DNA from: Rhodospirillales bacterium
GTDB lineage: Bacteria; Pseudomonadota; Alphaproteobacteria; Rhodospirillales; UBA2165
DNA length: 64,000 nt
Assembly: GCA_022823235.1 (NCBI GenBank)
Contig: JAJDXO010000050.1
Span: 62,001 to 126,000, forward strand
Reading direction: 5' to 3'
Shown: piece by piece, positions 16,885 through 25,250 of the stretch
How positions within the stretch are numbered: the first letter of the stretch is position 1
Layout: every line of letters begins with the position of its first letter
The notes under the pieces: model-generated
Seen by the model: only the letters and a program-made list of their open reading frames with translations
Told to the model about the DNA's origin: nothing
Databases searched by the model: none
Position numbers and translations under genes: made by a program

Positions 16885-18435
16885 CTACTCCTTCCAGCTC
16901 AGCTGGTTGACCGAGAGGCCGTAGGGCGTACTAAGCCCACCGGATTTGATCACCAGGTCCTTGTCGTGCACGAGCACCGCCGGGCTCGGCGCCAACGGCA
17001 TGAAATAGCCCTGGTTTTGCGCCAAATCGAAGACCTTTCGAGCCGCCGCCTGCCGCTTGGCCGGATCCATGATGGAAGATGTCGCCCGGCTCATTTTTTT
17101 CAGCGTCTCGTCGCCGTGATAGTCCCGTGACTTGGGCGGCGCATAGATGAAGCTGATCATGCCCGCGATGTCGGAGAGGAATCCGCCGCCGCCATAGGGG
17201 CAGACGCAGACCTGGATTTTGCCGTCGCGCTGTTTCTTGCGATAGGACGTGATGGTCCGGGGATCGATCTTGGCCTTGACGCCGATTTTCGCCCATTGGC
17301 TGGCGATGACCTCGGCCGAAGACCGGCTCGCGTCGCTGGTGGCGAAAGTCGTGATTTCGACCTCAAAGCCATCGGCATACCCGGCTTCGGCCAACAGTTT
17401 TTTCGCCGCTACCGGGTCATAGGCGGGCAGCTTGGCCGAATAACCGCAGCCGGCCTGGTTGTCCCAGCACATCGCCTTGGGGACGCGCTTGAAGTTGGGA
17501 TCGCCGGTCGTCAGCAGGACCAACTCGTCCCGCTTGATGCCCATCTGCAGCGCCCGGCGCACACGGACGTCGGTCAGAGGCTTGTTGCCGCTGCGCCCCT
17601 TGGCGTCGATGCCCATGTAGATAACGCTGACGCCCTGCTTGACCGTGAGACCGAACTTGGTGTTCGCCGCGAGAGACTTGCCGTGGTCCACGCTGCTGCG
17701 AATATAGTCAAGCCGGCCGGTCAGCATCTGCGCCGTCTGGGTCGCGGGATCGGGAATGGCGCTGATCAGAATGCGCTTGACGTTGGTCGCCGGCTTGCCG
17801 GACCCGCCATGCCGATAGGCGGTGTTTTGGACGAGATCGGCCACGCTGGTGTTGCCTTTGGCGAGCTTGTAGGGACCGGTGCCGACGGGTTTCCACTGGA
17901 AATCCTTTTTGTTCGCCAGTCTGGCGAACGCATGCTCGGGGTAGATCCAGGTCACGAACGCGAGCGTTGCGAGATCGGACGCCGTCGGCCTCTTCGAGAC
18001 AAGCCGCACCGTATGCGAACCGGTTTTCTCGACGCTTTTGATCCACGCATAGAATCTCTTGAAGCGGATGCGCGTCTTGGGGTCGGTGAGAAATTTTATC
18101 GTGGCGACGACGTCGTCGGCGTCGAACGCTTCGCCGTCATGCCATTTGACGCCCTCGTGGAGCACGAACTCCGTCGTCACGTTGTCGACCCGTTTGAAGG
18201 ATTTGGCCAACAGCGGCACGAATTTGCCGGTGTTTTCGTCCGCCACGATCAAAGTGTCGAACAGAGCGTGACTGGTAAGGTGGCGTTCGTTCCCCGGCCC
18301 GTGATACCAGTCCAGGCCCTCCATCGGGGCGCTGAACGCCGTTCGCACGGTGCCTTCCGATTTCTGCGCCGTGGCTGGAGCCGCGACCGTGACGACCATC
18401 AGGGCGGCGGCGGTGAATATCAGATTTCGCATCAT
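16885..18435 (-). CDS. ABC transporter substrate-binding protein, family 5 (peptide/nickel type)
   Basis: 516 residues. A signal peptide (MMRNLIFTAAALMVVTVAAPATAQ) gives periplasmic location. The SBP family 5 signature follows at about residue 85, GVKWHDGEAFDADDVVATIKFL, and WKPVGTGPYKL comes later. It binds oligopeptides or other small solutes for a DppBC-type permease. It is a clear paralogue of the protein at 23407: same length, shared blocks such as AKGRSGNK and SYRKKQRDGKIQ. It lies 93 bases after the ASST-like gene on the same strand, probably in the same transcript. No permease directly follows; the permeases are at 21233-23174. Confidence 0.9.
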   Translation of the reverse strand: MMRNLIFTAAALMVVTVAAPATAQKSEGTVRTAFSAPMEGLDWYHGPGNERHLTSHALFDTLIVADENTGKFVPLLAKSFKRVDNVTTEFVLHEGVKWHDGEAFDADDVVATIKFLTDPKTRIRFKRFYAWIKSVEKTGSHTVRLVSKRPTASDLATLAFVTWIYPEHAFARLANKKDFQWKPVGTGPYKLAKGNTSVADLVQNTAYRHGGSGKPATNVKRILISAIPDPATQTAQMLTGRLDYIRSSVDHGKSLAANTKFGLTVKQGVSVIYMGIDAKGRSGNKPLTDVRVRRALQMGIKRDELVLLTTGDPNFKRVPKAMCWDNQAGCGYSAKLPAYDPVAAKKLLAEAGYADGFEVEITTFATSDASRSSAEVIASQWAKIGVKAKIDPRTITSYRKKQRDGKIQVCVCPYGGGGFLSDIAGMISFIYAPPKSRDYHGDETLKKMSRATSSIMDPAKRQAAARKVFDLAQNQGYFMPLAPSPAVLVHDKDLVIKSGGLSTPYGLSVNQLSWKE

Positions 18436-18453
18436 TTTCTTTCCTCCTCGGAA

Positions 18454-18471
18454 TGCAGTTTAGTCACTGCA
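18454..18471. repeat. Inverted repeat TGCAGT-N6-ACTGCA
   Basis: It lies in the 93-base gap between the ASST-like gene and the binding-protein gene, 19 bases before the latter's start. It could be an operator or a short mRNA hairpin setting the level of the binding protein. Weak evidence. Confidence 0.3.
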
Positions 18472-18528
18472 AAGCCGGCCTGTCATCCGGTTGTGCCGAG
18501 GGACCGTCCCGTTGCCGGGAGCAGACCA

Positions 18529-19593
18529 TCAGCCATTGCCCAGGCGGCCCCTGATTTCCGGACCGTCGGCGTCATATCGGTAGGCGCGGAAGACAAAATT
18601 GACCTCGCCGTGGGACGGGCCTTCCGTCCGGTGGAAGGTGTGGGGATTGACGTACTCCCAGACGATGTCCCCGCCCGGGGTGACCTCGAATATACGTCCC
18701 CACAGGCCCTCGCAGATCAGCGTGTTGCCGGACGCCAACCGCTGACACCCGCTGATGAAGTTGCTGTCGAATGTGTGGGTCGGATTTCCCCGGTAGGCCC
18801 AAATTTCGCCGCCCGTGCCGGGATCGAATTCGATGACGGCGGAGCCCAGCGGCGGCCGGCCCGCCTGATTGGCGAAGATGAGCATGTTGCCGTTCGGCAG
18901 AAACTGCGCGTCATGAGGCCCGCCCAGGTTCGGGTCATGGTGTTTCCAGATGATGTCGCCGGTGGATCGCTCAACGACGATCAGAAGATCGATGTGGCGG
19001 AAGCAGACAAGGTAATTTCCCTCGGCCGTGGCGAACAACGTGTTCGGGTGGGCCCATTCCTGGCGGTTGGAATTCGGCGCCAGCGGGAAGTCCTCCACAT
19101 TCAGGTGCTCCCAGGCCTTCCATTCGAAGAGCAGGTTGCCGGCGGGATCGACTTCGCGGACCACGTCGCTCCAGATACCGTCCTCGTGCTCGCTGCCCGG
19201 CCGTCCGCCCCGTACCCGGCCGGCGACGTCTTCCGGCAGCAGCTCCCATGCGAGGTAGGCCGTGTTGCCGTTCGGCAGGCGAAGGAAATCGTGATGTTGA
19301 AGAGGGTCGCTGAACTCCCAAACGATACCGCCGTCCCAATCGAGTTCGCGCATCAGACCCCCGGCCTGACGCAGGGGTCCGCTGTTCTCTGTGCGGATCG
19401 CGGTGAGCAGGTTGCCGTTGTCCAGCAGCTTGGCGTAGTTGGTCGACTTGCCCCCGATGTCCCAGGCGTGGACCTCCTCGCCGGCCAGGTTGACGAGTGA
19501 CGCGGTCGGCAGGTCCAGCGGGGTGAATAGCGTGAAGCCCGGTGTTGCCCGGCCCTCGTCATGATGGGTTAGTCCGGTTTGCAGGTATCGCAC
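18529..19593 (-). CDS. Arylsulfotransferase (ASST)-like beta-propeller protein
   Basis: 354 residues with repeated propeller blades of the form LPNGNxLxxxxG: LLDNGNLLTAI, LPNGNTAYLAW, TAEGNYLVCF, LPNGNMLIFAN, LASGNTLICEG. His residues placed as in PAPS-independent arylsulfotransferases occur in QHHDFLRL, EWAHPNTL and GGPHDAQFLPNGN. AssT moves sulfate between phenolic esters through a phospho-/sulfo-His and is normally periplasmic. Here no signal peptide is visible, so the protein looks cytoplasmic or exported in another way. A paralogue is at 44565 beside an alkylsulfatase. It is followed by the peptide-type binding protein and preceded by LysR. Confidence 0.78.
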   Translation of the reverse strand: MRYLQTGLTHHDEGRATPGFTLFTPLDLPTASLVNLAGEEVHAWDIGGKSTNYAKLLDNGNLLTAIRTENSGPLRQAGGLMRELDWDGGIVWEFSDPLQHHDFLRLPNGNTAYLAWELLPEDVAGRVRGGRPGSEHEDGIWSDVVREVDPAGNLLFEWKAWEHLNVEDFPLAPNSNRQEWAHPNTLFATAEGNYLVCFRHIDLLIVVERSTGDIIWKHHDPNLGGPHDAQFLPNGNMLIFANQAGRPPLGSAVIEFDPGTGGEIWAYRGNPTHTFDSNFISGCQRLASGNTLICEGLWGRIFEVTPGGDIVWEYVNPHTFHRTEGPSHGEVNFVFRAYRYDADGPEIRGRLGNG

Positions 19594-19677
19594 GGGTAAT
19601 CCCCCACAATGTTGGTACGGCGCCGGAACGATGATCGCCGGCAGTCAAACGGTTTACCGCCCCGCGCGCCGATTGGT

Positions 19678-20619
19678 CTATTCAATATTCAAACCGAGCC
19701 GCGCCGTCGCCCGCCGGAGTTCCGCCACCAGGTCCGAGGCGGGGCCTGACAACGGCTGGCCCTCGCGCCGGGTGATGCCGACGGGCGCAATGGTCCGGTC
19801 GACATCGATATGGAGTTCGATAAGGTCACCCCGATTGAGGTAGTCGCGAAGCAGGTTGCTCGGCAGCGCGACAATCGCATCGTAATGACCGGCGAAGTCA
19901 CAGAGAAACTCCTTGGATCCGCCTTCAAGGAGGTTCTCGGGCAGGGACAGGCCATTGTCCAGGAACAATTCGTCGATTTGCCGCCGGACGGACGTATTGG
20001 CGAACGGCAATGCCCACGGCTGATCAATCAGGTCGGCGAGGTCGAAACGCGAGTTGGATGCCGCCAGCGGATGATCTTTTGAAACGGCAAACATCAGGTT
20101 CGGCTGGAAGAGCTTTTCATGCGCCAGTCCGGCCATGTCCCTTGGCTCACCCCGCCGGCCGATCACGAGATCGATCTCGCCGAGTTTGAGTTGGGGCAGC
20201 AGCACGGCGTTGATCGCTTGGCGGATCGTTATGGTCACCAGCGGCTTCTTCCGCTTCAACTGGGCAATGGCCGCGGGCACGATCTCGGAATAACCGAGAG
20301 CGAGGGCGCCGACTTCAATGTGTCCGCGCTCCGCATTCAGCAAATCCCGGATGTGGTTCGAGCCCGCCGAAACGCTGGCGATGGCCGCCGCGGCATACTC
20401 GATGTAGGCCTTGCCGAAGGTGGTCAGCTCGACGCCCTTACGGCCCCGATCGAACAATTTGACGCCCAGGATCGTCTCCAGCTCATTGAGGGATTTGGTG
20501 ACCGCCGGCTGGGAAACGCTCAACTGATCCGCCGCCTTGACGAGGCTGCCGCTTCTGGCCGCCTCGACAAAGTACCGCAAGTGGCGCATGCGGACTCGCG
20601 GGTTCATGCCCGATCCCAT
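19678..20619 (-). CDS. LysR-family transcriptional regulator
   Basis: About 313 residues. The N-terminal winged helix is RMRHLRYFVEAARSGSLVKAADQLSVSQPAVTKSLNELETILGVKLFDRG, and a periplasmic-binding-like effector domain starts near residue 100 (IEVGALALGYSEIVPAAIAQLKR). It resembles GbpR/PcaQ-type regulators of aromatic or sugar catabolism. Candidate starts are ATG 20619 and ATG 20607; the frame is open to TTG 20652. The ASST-like gene is 84 bases downstream on the same strand. Palindromes with a T-N11-A core at 20953-20969 and 23251-23273 are likely binding sites for it or for another regulator of the transporter block. Confidence 0.9.
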   Translation of the reverse strand: MGSGMNPRVRMRHLRYFVEAARSGSLVKAADQLSVSQPAVTKSLNELETILGVKLFDRGRKGVELTTFGKAYIEYAAAAIASVSAGSNHIRDLLNAERGHIEVGALALGYSEIVPAAIAQLKRKKPLVTITIRQAINAVLLPQLKLGEIDLVIGRRGEPRDMAGLAHEKLFQPNLMFAVSKDHPLAASNSRFDLADLIDQPWALPFANTSVRRQIDELFLDNGLSLPENLLEGGSKEFLCDFAGHYDAIVALPSNLLRDYLNRGDLIELHIDVDRTIAPVGITRREGQPLSGPASDLVAELRRATARLGLNIE

Positions 20620-20684
20620 CGGCCGTTGTGAGACATCCGCGACAGTAAACAATGTTATGCCCTATCGGAAAAGATGATCGATTG

Positions 20685-20906
20685 TCAGGTCCGCGTCGCA
20701 AACGCCATCGCGGGCTGGGCGAAAAGCGCATCAAGGTCATCCTCCAGCATCGCGCCCAACATCCGCCTGCCGATTTCCTCATCGACGACGAAGTGGCTGA
20801 CCCCGCCCGAGGCCGCGACCGCGACGGTCTTATCCGCCTCCCAATTCCTGACGGTTCTGCCGATCATCCGGCCGAACTCCTTATTGAAAATTTCCGTTGT
20901 CAGAAT
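20685..20906 (-). pseudogene. C-terminal remnant of a class III (LigB-type) extradiol dioxygenase
   Basis: A 73-residue open stretch with no proper start. It contains KEFGRMIGRTVRNWEAD, then VAVAASGGVSHFVVDEEIGRRM. That matches from memory the end of protocatechuate 4,5-/methylgallate dioxygenase catalytic subunits (SGG(L/M)SHFV(I/V)DEE). The iron-binding N-terminal half is absent, and the frame ends at 20685 before the family's usual C-terminus. An in-frame TAA lies directly upstream at 20907. It lies between lysR and the ABC remnant, downstream of the palindrome at 20953. Read as a deletion scar of a lost ring-cleavage gene. Confidence 0.6.
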
Positions 20907-20952
20907 TTAGCGTCCGGCCGGCGGGATCGCTCATACACGCTTCTAGTTTATT

Positions 20953-20969
20953 TATAACCGCCGGTTATA
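20953..20969. promoter_or_regulatory. Palindrome TATAACC-GCC-GGTTATA (copy 1 of a repeated operator)
   Basis: Seven-base perfect arms with a three-base centre. Read on the minus strand, a 29-base block covering it (about 20944-20972) matches 25 of 29 bases of the block around 23252-23280, so the two copies are inverted relative to each other. It contains a LysR-type T-N11-A core. It lies just upstream of the dioxygenase remnant and 330 bases before lysR. The remnant's lost promoter probably used it. Confidence 0.65.
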
Positions 20970-20979
20970 GACTTGCGGA

Positions 20980-21225
20980 TCAGCGCGCGGCGGCCGCCCT
21001 CGCGAGATTTGCCTGCGCTTCGCCGGGATCCAGACGGCAATGATACCCTCGCACGGGTCCGAGCGCTTGGCCGGCAACGTCACCGACAGCGCACTTCTCC
21101 ATGGCGTCGTCGCAGCGGTTGCGGAACATGCAGCCCTCCGCATCGCCGACCAATGCCGGCACGATGCCGGGGATCGAGCCCAGCGCGCTTCCCCGTTCGG
21201 CTTTGCCCGGGATCGGTAACCATGC
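20980..21225 (-). pseudogene. C-terminal remnant of an oligopeptide ABC transporter ATPase
   Basis: Roughly 80 codons encode the oligo_HPY tail of DppD/OppD-type ATPases: GSALGSIPGIVPALVGDAEGC, then MFRNRCDDAMEKCAV and GYHCRLDPGEA, the Cys-rich region found after the ATPase core. The Walker A, signature and Walker B parts are missing. The fragment begins directly after the permease stop codon at 21233, where the whole ATPase gene should lie. A deletion within the former operon explains it best. No intact oligopeptide ATPase gene was seen elsewhere in the window. Confidence 0.7.
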
Positions 21226-21232
21226 CCGCCTC

Positions 21233-22168
21233 TTAGTTCCGGCCTTCGGGCGCGGTGATGTCGCGAATGCCGTCACCCATCATGTTGATCGCGATCGCCA
21301 CCAGGAAGATCGTCACGCCGGGGATGGTGATCAGATAGGGATTGAAGAACATCTGCTCGCGCCCCTCGGCCACCAGCACGCCCCAGGAGGGCGTCGGCGG
21401 CTGAATACCGAGACCAAGGAAGGACAGCGTCGCTTCGATCAGGATTGCCAGCGCGATCTCCAGGGTCAGGATGACAATCACCTGATTCATCAGATTTGGG
21501 AGTATCTCGCTCAGAATGATGCGTCTCCGGGACGCGCCGATTGCCTCGGCGGCCGCCACGAAGTCCTGCGCCCGTATCTGCATGGTCACGGAGCGGAGTG
21601 CCACCGCATAGTTGTCCCAGAACAGGAAGGCCAAAACCAGGACCAGCACGGTGAACGATCCGCCGAACACGGCGACGAGCGACAGCGAGACGATCAGGCC
21701 CGGAAGGGAGAGTTTGGCGTTCACGAGATACATGACGACCGCGTCGACCCGCCCGCCGAAATAGCCGCCCATCATGCCGAGGATCGAGCCGACGACGGCT
21801 GCGATGGATGCGGCCAGGAACCCGATGGAAAGAGATATCCGGCCCCCACAAATGAGTCGGCTCAGGTAATCCCGGCCGAATTTGTCGGTGCCGAACGGAT
21901 GGGTCCAAGTTCCTTTTTCATCCCATATGGGAGGAACCAAACGGCGGGTGAGATCCTGCGCGAGCGGATCGAATGGAGCGATCACCGGCGCGAAGATGGC
22001 GACCACGGCGCATACGAGCACGAAAGTGCCGCCAATCCAGAAACCCATATGAGTGCCGGCGCGCCGGCCCATCAATTGCCAGGGGGTCGGCGGTTCGACG
22101 TGAAAAGGATCGGTATCGCTGGCGGCCGTAGCGGCGGCGGCGGCGGTCGATGTCTGCTCGGTTGCCAT
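21233..22168 (-). CDS. ABC transporter permease, DppC/OppC type
   Basis: 311 residues. The N-terminal cytoplasmic tail is Ala/Thr-rich. A first membrane helix (GFWIGGTFVLVCAVVAIFAPVIA) leads into the LTRRL...HPFGTDKFGRDYLSRLICGGRISL block typical of OppC. Five further helices include the EAA loop AAAEAIGASRRRIILSEILPNL, which contacts the ATPase. It ends with FLVAIAINMMGDGIRDITAPEGRN. It lies 10 bases after the DppB gene, forming a heterodimeric pore with it. The ATPase that should follow survives only as a C-terminal scrap, so the transporter may need an ATPase from elsewhere or be inactive. Confidence 0.9.
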   Translation of the reverse strand: MATEQTSTAAAAATAASDTDPFHVEPPTPWQLMGRRAGTHMGFWIGGTFVLVCAVVAIFAPVIAPFDPLAQDLTRRLVPPIWDEKGTWTHPFGTDKFGRDYLSRLICGGRISLSIGFLAASIAAVVGSILGMMGGYFGGRVDAVVMYLVNAKLSLPGLIVSLSLVAVFGGSFTVLVLVLAFLFWDNYAVALRSVTMQIRAQDFVAAAEAIGASRRRIILSEILPNLMNQVIVILTLEIALAILIEATLSFLGLGIQPPTPSWGVLVAEGREQMFFNPYLITIPGVTIFLVAIAINMMGDGIRDITAPEGRN

Positions 22169-22178
22169 TATCCCCTCC

Positions 22179-23174
22179 TCAACTCAACCTGATCCGCGGA
22201 TCGAGTTGGGCGTTGATTAGATCGCTCAACAGCGTCAGGCCGATATAGACGAAGGCCACGAACGCGACGACGGACTGCACGACGGGAAAATCCTGACGGG
22301 TAATTGCCTGAAGCGCCTCGAAGCCAAGGCCGTTGAGAGCGAAGATGCTCTCAACGACGACCGTTCCGCCCAGCAGGCGGCCAAACGTGACCATGGTCAC
22401 CGACACCACCGGCAGGACGGCATTCCGGAGCGCGTGCTTGAAAAGGACGACGTTCGGATTAAGCCCCTTGGCCCGGGCGGTGCGGATATAGTCCGACTGC
22501 AGCACCTCGATCATGCCGGCCCGGGTCAGGCGCATCTTCACGGGCATCGCCGACAGGCCGATGGTCAAGGTCGGCAATATGAAATGGGCCCAGGTATCCT
22601 GGCCGGAGATGGGCAGCCATCCGAGCATCACCCCGAATAGAAGAATGAACATCAGGCCGAGCCAGAAATTGGGGATCGCCTGGCCGGACACCGCGAACAC
22701 GAGCGCCCCCCGATCAAACCAGGTGTTCTGTTTGACCGCCGCCAGCACCCCGAGGGGGATGGCGATGACGATGCTCAGGATAAGCGAATAGGTCGCGAGT
22801 TGAAGGGTGACCGGCAATGCCCTGGTGATAATTTCGAAGACCGGCTCGTTGGAGAAAATCGACACGCCCAGATCGCCCTGAAGGGCGCTTCCCGCCCAGT
22901 CCAGGTACTGGATGTGAAACGGCCGGTCCAGGCCGTAGGACTTCGCCACCTCCGCGATCTCGGCCGCCGTGGCGTCGTCACCCGCCAGTTCCGCCGCCAG
23001 GTCGCCCGAAAGCCGCAGGAGACTGAACGCGAATATGGAGACGGTTATCGCCACCAGTACGGCGACGGTCAGTCGATTTACGAAATAATTAAGCACGGCG
23101 GTTGCTCGCGGACTGTGATCGATCCCATCCGGTTGGAGCCCGCGGACTTCTGCCGGTCCGCTCGTGCTCGGCAT
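22179..23174 (-). CDS. ABC transporter permease, DppB/OppB type
   Basis: 331 residues with six membrane helices: first VLNYFVNRLTVAVLVAITVSIFAFSLLRL, last VVAFVAFVYIGLTLLSDLINAQLDPRIRLS. The DppB features LDRPFHIQYLDW and an EAA loop (DYIRTARAKGLNPNVVLFKHALRNAVLP) are present. The first 27 residues are not conserved and a GTG just before LNYFVNRL is a possible true start. It is the first gene of the permease pair. It is divergent from the binding protein at 23407, with a perfect 10-bp-armed palindrome between them at 23251-23273, so both directions are probably controlled together. Confidence 0.9.
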   Translation of the reverse strand: MPSTSGPAEVRGLQPDGIDHSPRATAVLNYFVNRLTVAVLVAITVSIFAFSLLRLSGDLAAELAGDDATAAEIAEVAKSYGLDRPFHIQYLDWAGSALQGDLGVSIFSNEPVFEIITRALPVTLQLATYSLILSIVIAIPLGVLAAVKQNTWFDRGALVFAVSGQAIPNFWLGLMFILLFGVMLGWLPISGQDTWAHFILPTLTIGLSAMPVKMRLTRAGMIEVLQSDYIRTARAKGLNPNVVLFKHALRNAVLPVVSVTMVTFGRLLGGTVVVESIFALNGLGFEALQAITRQDFPVVQSVVAFVAFVYIGLTLLSDLINAQLDPRIRLS

Positions 23175-23250
23175 TCGGCATCCGCCGTTTCCAACCTGCC
23201 GGGGATGCTAGCGGGGATTGGACCGCCGGGCCAGTTCAGCTCTGTATATT

Positions 23251-23273
23251 ATCTATAACCGATGGTTATAGAT
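23251..23273. promoter_or_regulatory. Palindrome ATCTATAACC-GAT-GGTTATAGAT (copy 2 of a repeated operator)
   Basis: Perfect 10-base arms around a three-base centre, in the 232-base divergent gap between the DppB gene and the second binding protein. It shares 25 of 29 bases with copy 1 near 20953, read on the opposite strand. Placement between divergent transport genes and near a LysR gene argues for a regulator binding site rather than a terminator: no T run follows it. Confidence 0.7.
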
Positions 23274-23406
23274 AAACTCGTATCCTGTATGAGCGGACGG
23301 AACGGCCCGTTGCTACTGTTGCGGCGTTCGGATCAAGCATTGAGCAGTCCGCGAAACATGTTCGGTCGGCGCAGCTCTCTCGCCAATTTGCAAGGAGGAA
23401 AGGACA

Positions 23407-24957
23407 ATGATGAAGCATTCGGTAAGTTGCGGCGGCGTATTGGCGGTGGCTTTGGCCGGCCTGGTGATCGCCGGGCCGGCCGCCGCGCAGAAGTCGAAGG
23501 ATACATTGCGGCTCGCGTTCGAGGCGCCGATAAAGGGTATCGACTGGTATCACGACCCGAAGCCGGACACGGCGATGTCCCAGGCGGCGGTATTCGATGG
23601 GCTGGTATGGTTCAACCACAAGACGCGCAAGATCGAAGGGTTGCTGGCCAAGTCCTGGACCCGTACGAACCCGACGACGATCGAATTCGAACTCCACGAG
23701 AACGTCAAATGGCACGATGGGGAACCCTTCGACGCGGATGACGTGGTCTATACATATAAGTGGCTGACCGATCCCAAAACCAAGATGCGGTTCAAGCGCA
23801 ACTGGGCCTGGGTGAAGAGCGTCGAGAAACTGGGACCGCACAAGGTTCGGATCACCGCCAAGAAGCCGACGCCATTCGACTTGGCGCGGCATGCGACATT
23901 CACGGCCATCGTTCCCGAGCACCTTCACGGTCCGCTGGAGAAGAAGGTCGACTTTGCCCGGAAGCCCGTCGGCACCGGGCCGTTTCGCGCGGTCACGGTC
24001 GACGGCAAGCAGGCCCTGGTCGAGAAAAATCCCGGTTTCAAGCATGGCGGAACGGCCAAGCCGGTCAGCAACGTCAACCGGATTCAATGGCGGTTTATCC
24101 CCGATCAGTCCACCCAGATCGCCCAGTTCCTGGCCGGAAATCTGGATGCCATCCGCAATGCCCCGCTGGAACAGGCGCTTCGAATTTCCGAGCGGAAAGG
24201 CAATGAGTTCTCCATTGGAACGGGCATCGGCTATCAGTACATCACATTCGATGCGAAGGGCCGCTCCGGCAATAAGGCCATGCAGGATGCCCGGGTGCGC
24301 AAGGCCCTGCTGATGGCGATCGACTATGACGCGCTGGTCAAGCTCGCCGCCGGTGCGCACAAGGTCGAGCGGCCCGGCTCCATGTGCTGGCGGCTCCAGG
24401 CGGGCTGCGACTTTTCATCCAAGCAGCCGGAATACAACCTGGCCGCCGCAAGGAAGCTGCTGGCCGACGCGGGCTATGCCGGCGGCCTGGAGGTGGAAAT
24501 CACCACCTTTACGAGTCCGGCGATCAAAACCAACGCCGAAGCCGTTGCGGGCATGCTGCAAAAGGTTGGTGTCAAGGCGAGCGTGGACCCGAAGGTCATC
24601 GGCGCCTATCGCAAGAAGCAGCGGGACGGCAAGATTCAGATGGGTCTCTTCGGCTGGTCGGCGGGCGGCATCGCCGACGTCACCGGCACGCTGGGATTCC
24701 TGATGAACCCGCCGCCGGCGCGGGACTACCACGGCGATAAGACCCTGAAGGAGATGTCCGCCGCCATGGGCACGATTATGGACCCGAAGGCGCGCATGGC
24801 GCAGGGCCGGAAGATCTTCGACCACATCATCGACAACTCCTATTTCCGGACCATCCTCGCGAACCCGACCACATTCGTACACCGGAGCGAAGTCGGGATC
24901 GATATGGGGGCGCTGAACCCCTATGGCGTCGAGGCCTGGAGCTTTAGCTGGAAATAG
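23407..24957 (+). CDS. ABC transporter substrate-binding protein, family 5 (peptide/nickel type)
   Basis: 516 residues preceded by AGGAGG. A signal peptide (LAVALAGLVIAGPAAAQ) is followed by mature sequence with the SBP family 5 signature NVKWHDGEPFDADDVVYTYKWL and later ARKPVGTGPFRAV. Near the end is DMGALNPYGVEAWSFSWK. It is a paralogue of the protein at 16885, sharing its length and several blocks. It is divergent from the DppB/DppC genes and most likely delivers ligand to them. Duplication of the binding protein suggests two related ligands feeding one permease. Peptides are the family default, but the context favours another solute. Confidence 0.9.
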   Translation: MMKHSVSCGGVLAVALAGLVIAGPAAAQKSKDTLRLAFEAPIKGIDWYHDPKPDTAMSQAAVFDGLVWFNHKTRKIEGLLAKSWTRTNPTTIEFELHENVKWHDGEPFDADDVVYTYKWLTDPKTKMRFKRNWAWVKSVEKLGPHKVRITAKKPTPFDLARHATFTAIVPEHLHGPLEKKVDFARKPVGTGPFRAVTVDGKQALVEKNPGFKHGGTAKPVSNVNRIQWRFIPDQSTQIAQFLAGNLDAIRNAPLEQALRISERKGNEFSIGTGIGYQYITFDAKGRSGNKAMQDARVRKALLMAIDYDALVKLAAGAHKVERPGSMCWRLQAGCDFSSKQPEYNLAAARKLLADAGYAGGLEVEITTFTSPAIKTNAEAVAGMLQKVGVKASVDPKVIGAYRKKQRDGKIQMGLFGWSAGGIADVTGTLGFLMNPPPARDYHGDKTLKEMSAAMGTIMDPKARMAQGRKIFDHIIDNSYFRTILANPTTFVHRSEVGIDMGALNPYGVEAWSFSWK

Positions 24958-25250
24958 CCGCCCCGGCCCGGATCGACCGCCGGCGCTCCAAAGTTTCCGG
25001 GGCGTCGGCGGTCGGGCCGAAAAAAAACGGCGACAGCCGCCGAAAACCTGGCGTAGCCGCCGACATTGGGGGGCGGCCGGGGATCGGTCGGGATGCGATC
25101 CAGCGGGCATCGGCGACGTCTTCCAGCCTGCCGCCATCACCGGCTTTCCCGCCGTCCCGCTTTGGGCGGCGGGGCTGTTGCAGCCCACAGTATAACTGCT
25201 CCCGGTTCGGCAAGAACCGGAGACACTGAAAGAACTATCCGGGCAGACGC

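Noticed and set aside
17296..19500. 734-codon plus-strand ORF
   Set aside because: Antisense to the binding protein and ASST-like genes, both clear family members; composition is that of a GC shadow.
24958..25250. Several overlapping GC inverted repeats after the second binding protein, considered as terminators
   Set aside because: The strong stem is followed by A residues on the plus strand and no T run on either strand in the right place. I see no gene in this gap.
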